From: Clostridia bacterium
GTDB lineage: Bacteria > Bacillota > Clostridia > Oscillospirales > CAG-272
Direction: 5' to 3'
DNA length: 43,816 nt
NCBI GenBank assembly: GCA_017461365.1
Contig: JAFTYG010000073.1
Coordinates: 1-43,816, forward strand
The position numbers and the translations under genes are program-made. A model generated the notes under the pieces. The model worked only from the letters and a program-made list of their open reading frames with translations. It was not told where the DNA came from and ran no database searches. Of the stretch, positions 41,663 to 43,816 are shown in pieces (position 1 is the first letter of the stretch; every line of letters starts with the position of its first letter).

Positions 41663-42859
41663 TTATTTCTTTATTTGCTTGTAAAGCTCTCTGTAATACT
41701 CATTGAACACCGCGCAGCCCGAAACCTGCTTTGCTCTCATAAGCTCGGTGCATTTCGAGCAGGCAAGACAGCATTTTTTAGGCTCAAAAGCGCCGTCAAG
41801 ATAGTCTCTGTAAAACATAGGGTAGGCAAGCCACATTCTGCCGTATCCCACAAGATCGCATACACCGTCGAGTAGCTGCTTCTCGGACTGTTCGATCAGA
41901 TCGTCCCGATAGTACGACAGCCCTGAGCCTATCACGCAAAGCGAAGGGAATTTTTTCTTGATGTGCGTCTCGATCGTAACAAAACGTTCAAGCCCCGCCT
42001 CGGGCGCTTCGGGGGCAATATATCCGCCTTTTCGATACGGACGGTTGACGTGAGGATTATAGTAAGGATTGCCCACGGTCACGTTGAGTATCTGAATACC
42101 CTCCGCCACAAGCCGCTCAATAAGCATATCGGGCTCGGTAAGGTCAAGGGCGTTTTTCTCCGTCGTGCCAAATCCGTATGGTCTTGGTACCATATCCGAA
42201 ACACTCAGGCGTGTAGTCAGCAAAATTTCATCGGGGATTACCTCTTTGACCGCTCTGACGCAATCAAGATACAGCCTTGTACGGTTTTCAAAGCTTTCGC
42301 CGTATCTGCCCTTGCGTGTAAACGCCGACAAAAGCTCTTGGAAAAGATAGCCGTGGCAGGATTTTACGTCTACACCGTCAAAGCCCGCCTCTATCGCAAG
42401 TTTTGCCGATGCCGCATACTTTTCGGGGAGCGTGTCCAAATATTCGTCGCTCACGATGTTTTCGTCACCGACAGGTCGCCTTTCCTCATATATGGGGTGG
42501 CGGTATGCTATCATCGGTATTATGCTCTGTCTGCCCGAATGTGTCAGCTGTAAAATGAATATCGGCTCTGTCCCGCACTCCCGCGCCGCTATTTCACGCA
42601 TCTCACTCAGAAGAGTCTTGAAATTCGGCAGATTGCTCTCGGTCAGCATCATCTGTCGCGGATTTGTTCGTCCCTCGTGGCAAACTGCATTAGCTTCAAA
42701 CCAAACGACTCCCGCTCCGCTTCTTGCCGCCCTTAGGTATTTTTCGCGTGTCAACTCACTCGGACTTCCGTCTATACCGCAGTCGCACCCCTCCATAGGC
42801 TGTAGGACCACACGGTTAAAAATTGTTTTTTTACCTATTTGAATTGAATTTTCAATCAT
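41663..42859 (-). CDS. Old-yellow-enzyme family Fe-S flavin oxidoreductase
   Basis: This 398-residue protein has an FMN-binding barrel with LQLTHSGRQS, FDGVDVKSCHGYLFQELLS (the usual HxAHGYL segment reads SCHGYL) and GRYGESFENRTR. It ends with a Cys set C364-x2-C367-x2-C370-x11-C382, as in 2,4-dienoyl-CoA reductase and bile-acid or ether reductases, which binds a [4Fe-4S] cluster. It lacks the C-terminal FAD/NAD domain of the larger relatives, so electrons come from a separate donor. It would reduce an activated C=C bond. It is the first gene of the seven-gene operon, divergent from the AraC-type regulator. Confidence 0.88.
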   Translation of the reverse strand: MIENSIQIGKKTIFNRVVLQPMEGCDCGIDGSPSELTREKYLRAARSGAGVVWFEANAVCHEGRTNPRQMMLTESNLPNFKTLLSEMREIAARECGTEPIFILQLTHSGRQSIIPMIAYRHPIYEERRPVGDENIVSDEYLDTLPEKYAASAKLAIEAGFDGVDVKSCHGYLFQELLSAFTRKGRYGESFENRTRLYLDCVRAVKEVIPDEILLTTRLSVSDMVPRPYGFGTTEKNALDLTEPDMLIERLVAEGIQILNVTVGNPYYNPHVNRPYRKGGYIAPEAPEAGLERFVTIETHIKKKFPSLCVIGSGLSYYRDDLIEQSEKQLLDGVCDLVGYGRMWLAYPMFYRDYLDGAFEPKKCCLACSKCTELMRAKQVSGCAVFNEYYRELYKQIKK

Positions 42860-42929
42860 TTATCAATACACCTCTTCTGATTATATGAATGATTATATCA
42901 TAAAATAAAAGAAATATATATAACCAAAT

Positions 42930-42962
42930 TTGCATAATATATTGCTTTTCTTGCAAATATAT
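42930..42962. promoter_or_regulatory. Candidate AraC-type operator, two direct repeats
   Basis: TTGCATAATATAT (42930-42942) and TTGCAAATATAT (42951-42962) are direct repeats whose starts are 21 bases apart, about two helical turns. That spacing is common for AraC-family dimer sites. They overlap the -35 box of the regulator gene and lie upstream of the operon's -10 candidate at 42892-42897 (TATAAT on the minus strand, with a poor -35). This fits activator-dependent expression of the operon and autoregulation. Confidence 0.4.
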
Positions 42963-42970
42963 GATACAAT
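42942..42970 (+). promoter_or_regulatory. Sigma-A promoter for the AraC-family regulator
   Basis: TTGCTT (42942-42947) and TACAAT (42965-42970) have a 17-base spacer and lie 33 bases before the ATG at 43003. Confidence 0.65.
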
Positions 42971-43002
42971 ATATACAAAGTATCGGAAAGGCGGTGATTT
43001 GA

Positions 43003-43767
43003 ATGACCTACAGCTTCAGAACAGGCGAATTTGAGCTTGAATATATCGAAAGCAAAACCAATAATTCCGTACTGTGGGACAATCACTGTCACGCGCAATT
43101 TGAAATGATCGCCGTATTAGAGGGCGACGTCAACGTGATGCTTGAGGGAAAAAGCTATCGCTTAAAGAAAGATCAGACACTCATCATTCCTCCGCTGTGT
43201 TATCACTCGGTCTCACTCAATGAGAGCGGAGCATACCGCAGAGTAACTGTACTGTTTGATCTTGCCGCCATTCCGAACGTTTTGAGATCTGAATTTACGG
43301 AAAACGGTACAAATTTTGCAATATCCTTTTCACCGCACATCGAAAGGCTTAAAGAGATCTGTCAAAAAGAGGATCCGTCCTTTTATACGCCTCTTGCGCA
43401 AAGCCTGATGATACAGATCCTTTACGATACGCTGAAAGCAACGAAAAGCTCCGCAGAGCCAAAGACCGACGAATTTTTGCAAAAGGTTATTTTTTATATC
43501 GATCGGCATTTGCATGAAAAGATAACGCTTGACGATCTTGCCAAGCACACCTCAAGGTCAAAATCCTCGCTTTGCCATCTGTTTGAAGAGAAAATGAATA
43601 TCTCTCCAAAACAGTATATATTGCAAAAAAAGCTCGCCCTTGCAAGCAAGCTGATCGGAGAGGGCACTCCACCGACACTTGCGGCGATGCAGGTTGGATA
43701 CGAAAATTACAGTAACTTTTACCGTCTGTACGTGAAAAATTTCGGAAAGAGTCCAACAAAAAACTGA
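43003..43767 (+). CDS. AraC-family transcriptional regulator with N-terminal cupin
   Basis: This 254-residue protein has an N-terminal cupin-like sensor (about residues 20-105: HCHAQFEMIAVLEGDVNV, IIPPLCYHSV) that binds sugars in relatives. At the C terminus (about 155-254) is a double helix-turn-helix of AraC type: ITLDDLAKHTSRSKSSLCHL, then SPKQYILQKKLALA and VGYENYSNFYRLYVKNFGKS. The ribosome-binding site is GAAAGGCGGTG. It is divergent from the OYE-led operon with 143 bases between them, so it probably activates that operon in response to a glycan-derived ligand. After its stop at 43767 only 49 bases remain, with nothing recognisable. Confidence 0.92.
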   Translation: MTYSFRTGEFELEYIESKTNNSVLWDNHCHAQFEMIAVLEGDVNVMLEGKSYRLKKDQTLIIPPLCYHSVSLNESGAYRRVTVLFDLAAIPNVLRSEFTENGTNFAISFSPHIERLKEICQKEDPSFYTPLAQSLMIQILYDTLKATKSSAEPKTDEFLQKVIFYIDRHLHEKITLDDLAKHTSRSKSSLCHLFEEKMNISPKQYILQKKLALASKLIGEGTPPTLAAMQVGYENYSNFYRLYVKNFGKSPTKN

Positions 43768-43816
43768 CGTCGGAGAAGTATAAATATCAGAGGCGGTGCG
43801 ACCGATCAAGGTCGCA

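Noticed and set aside
41663-42859. Bile-acid 7-dehydroxylation (baiCD/baiH-like) gene
   Set aside because: The protein shares the OYE/Fe-S fold but lacks the C-terminal FAD/NAD domain, and no other bai genes are near. The neighbours point to glycans instead.

Overview
The window looks like part of a chromosome of an anaerobic, spore-forming Gram-positive bacterium of the Clostridia, probably an uncultured gut or rumen lineage. The evidence is a SpoVT-type sporulation regulator, a T-box leader, indirect Asn-tRNA synthesis by aspS and gatCAB, a pyrophosphate-type phosphofructokinase, a ferredoxin-thioredoxin-reductase-like protein beside thioredoxin, strong AGGAGG ribosome-binding sites, lipoprotein signal peptides, and sigma-A promoters with exact 17-bp spacers. 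No species can be named from the sequence alone. No phage, insertion sequence, CRISPR, rRNA or tRNA gene was seen.

Layout. 1-2.8 kb (minus): an mdh-type dehydrogenase, fumarase C and the start of a CCG-domain (HdrB/SdhE-like) protein, which together suggest the reductive branch malate-fumarate-succinate. 3.1-4.1 kb: an orphan lipoprotein. 4.1-10.3 kb (plus): a T-box leader whose specifier position reads AAC (Asn), then aspS, gatC, a shortened gatA, gatB and an asparaginase-fold gene that overlaps gatB by ATGA. The GatA appears to have lost the catalytic Lys, the cis-Ser and the glutamine-binding residues. 10.3-13.6 kb: a GNAT-like protein, spoVT, a DtxR/MntR-type regulator divergent from feoA, and a metallophosphoesterase. 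13.6-13.9 kb: a foldback repeat element. 13.9-18.3 kb (minus): an aconitase-family hydratase, a TIM-barrel isomerase and a eukaryotic-type NADP isocitrate dehydrogenase. 18.5-19.2 kb: a DUF554 membrane protein.

19.3-26.4 kb (minus): a surface or secretion cluster of a beta-helix secreted protein, a 53-residue peptide gene, two tandem paralogous solute-binding lipoproteins with no permease, and a lipoprotein with a metallo-beta-lactamase fold. 26.6-28.4 kb: a PhnP-like hydrolase and a TagA/WecG glycosyltransferase. 28.5-33.8 kb (plus): archaeal/eukaryal-type prolyl-tRNA synthetase, a second foldback repeat, an FtsW/RodA protein translationally linked to a DUF4830 protein, the FTR-like/thioredoxin pair, and pyrophosphate-type phosphofructokinase.

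33.9-42.9 kb (minus): a very tight seven-gene operon of an OYE-type Fe-S flavoenzyme, a heparinase II/III-like protein, an SDR, a fumarate-reductase-like flavoprotein, a TIM-barrel isomerase, a 2-hydroxyacid dehydrogenase and a second toroid protein. A divergent AraC-type regulator sits at its head, with two direct repeats 21 bp apart in the shared intergenic region. This looks like an uncharacterised redox route for acidic or otherwise modified glycans.

The most promising candidate for something new is the aspS-gatC-gatA*-gatB-asparaginase operon. It may be a tRNA-dependent amidotransferase whose GatA no longer makes ammonia and whose ammonia comes from an asparaginase-like partner, loosely comparable to archaeal GatDE. 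That function is inferred; the gene order, the overlap and the residue losses are read directly from the sequence or from alignment by eye.
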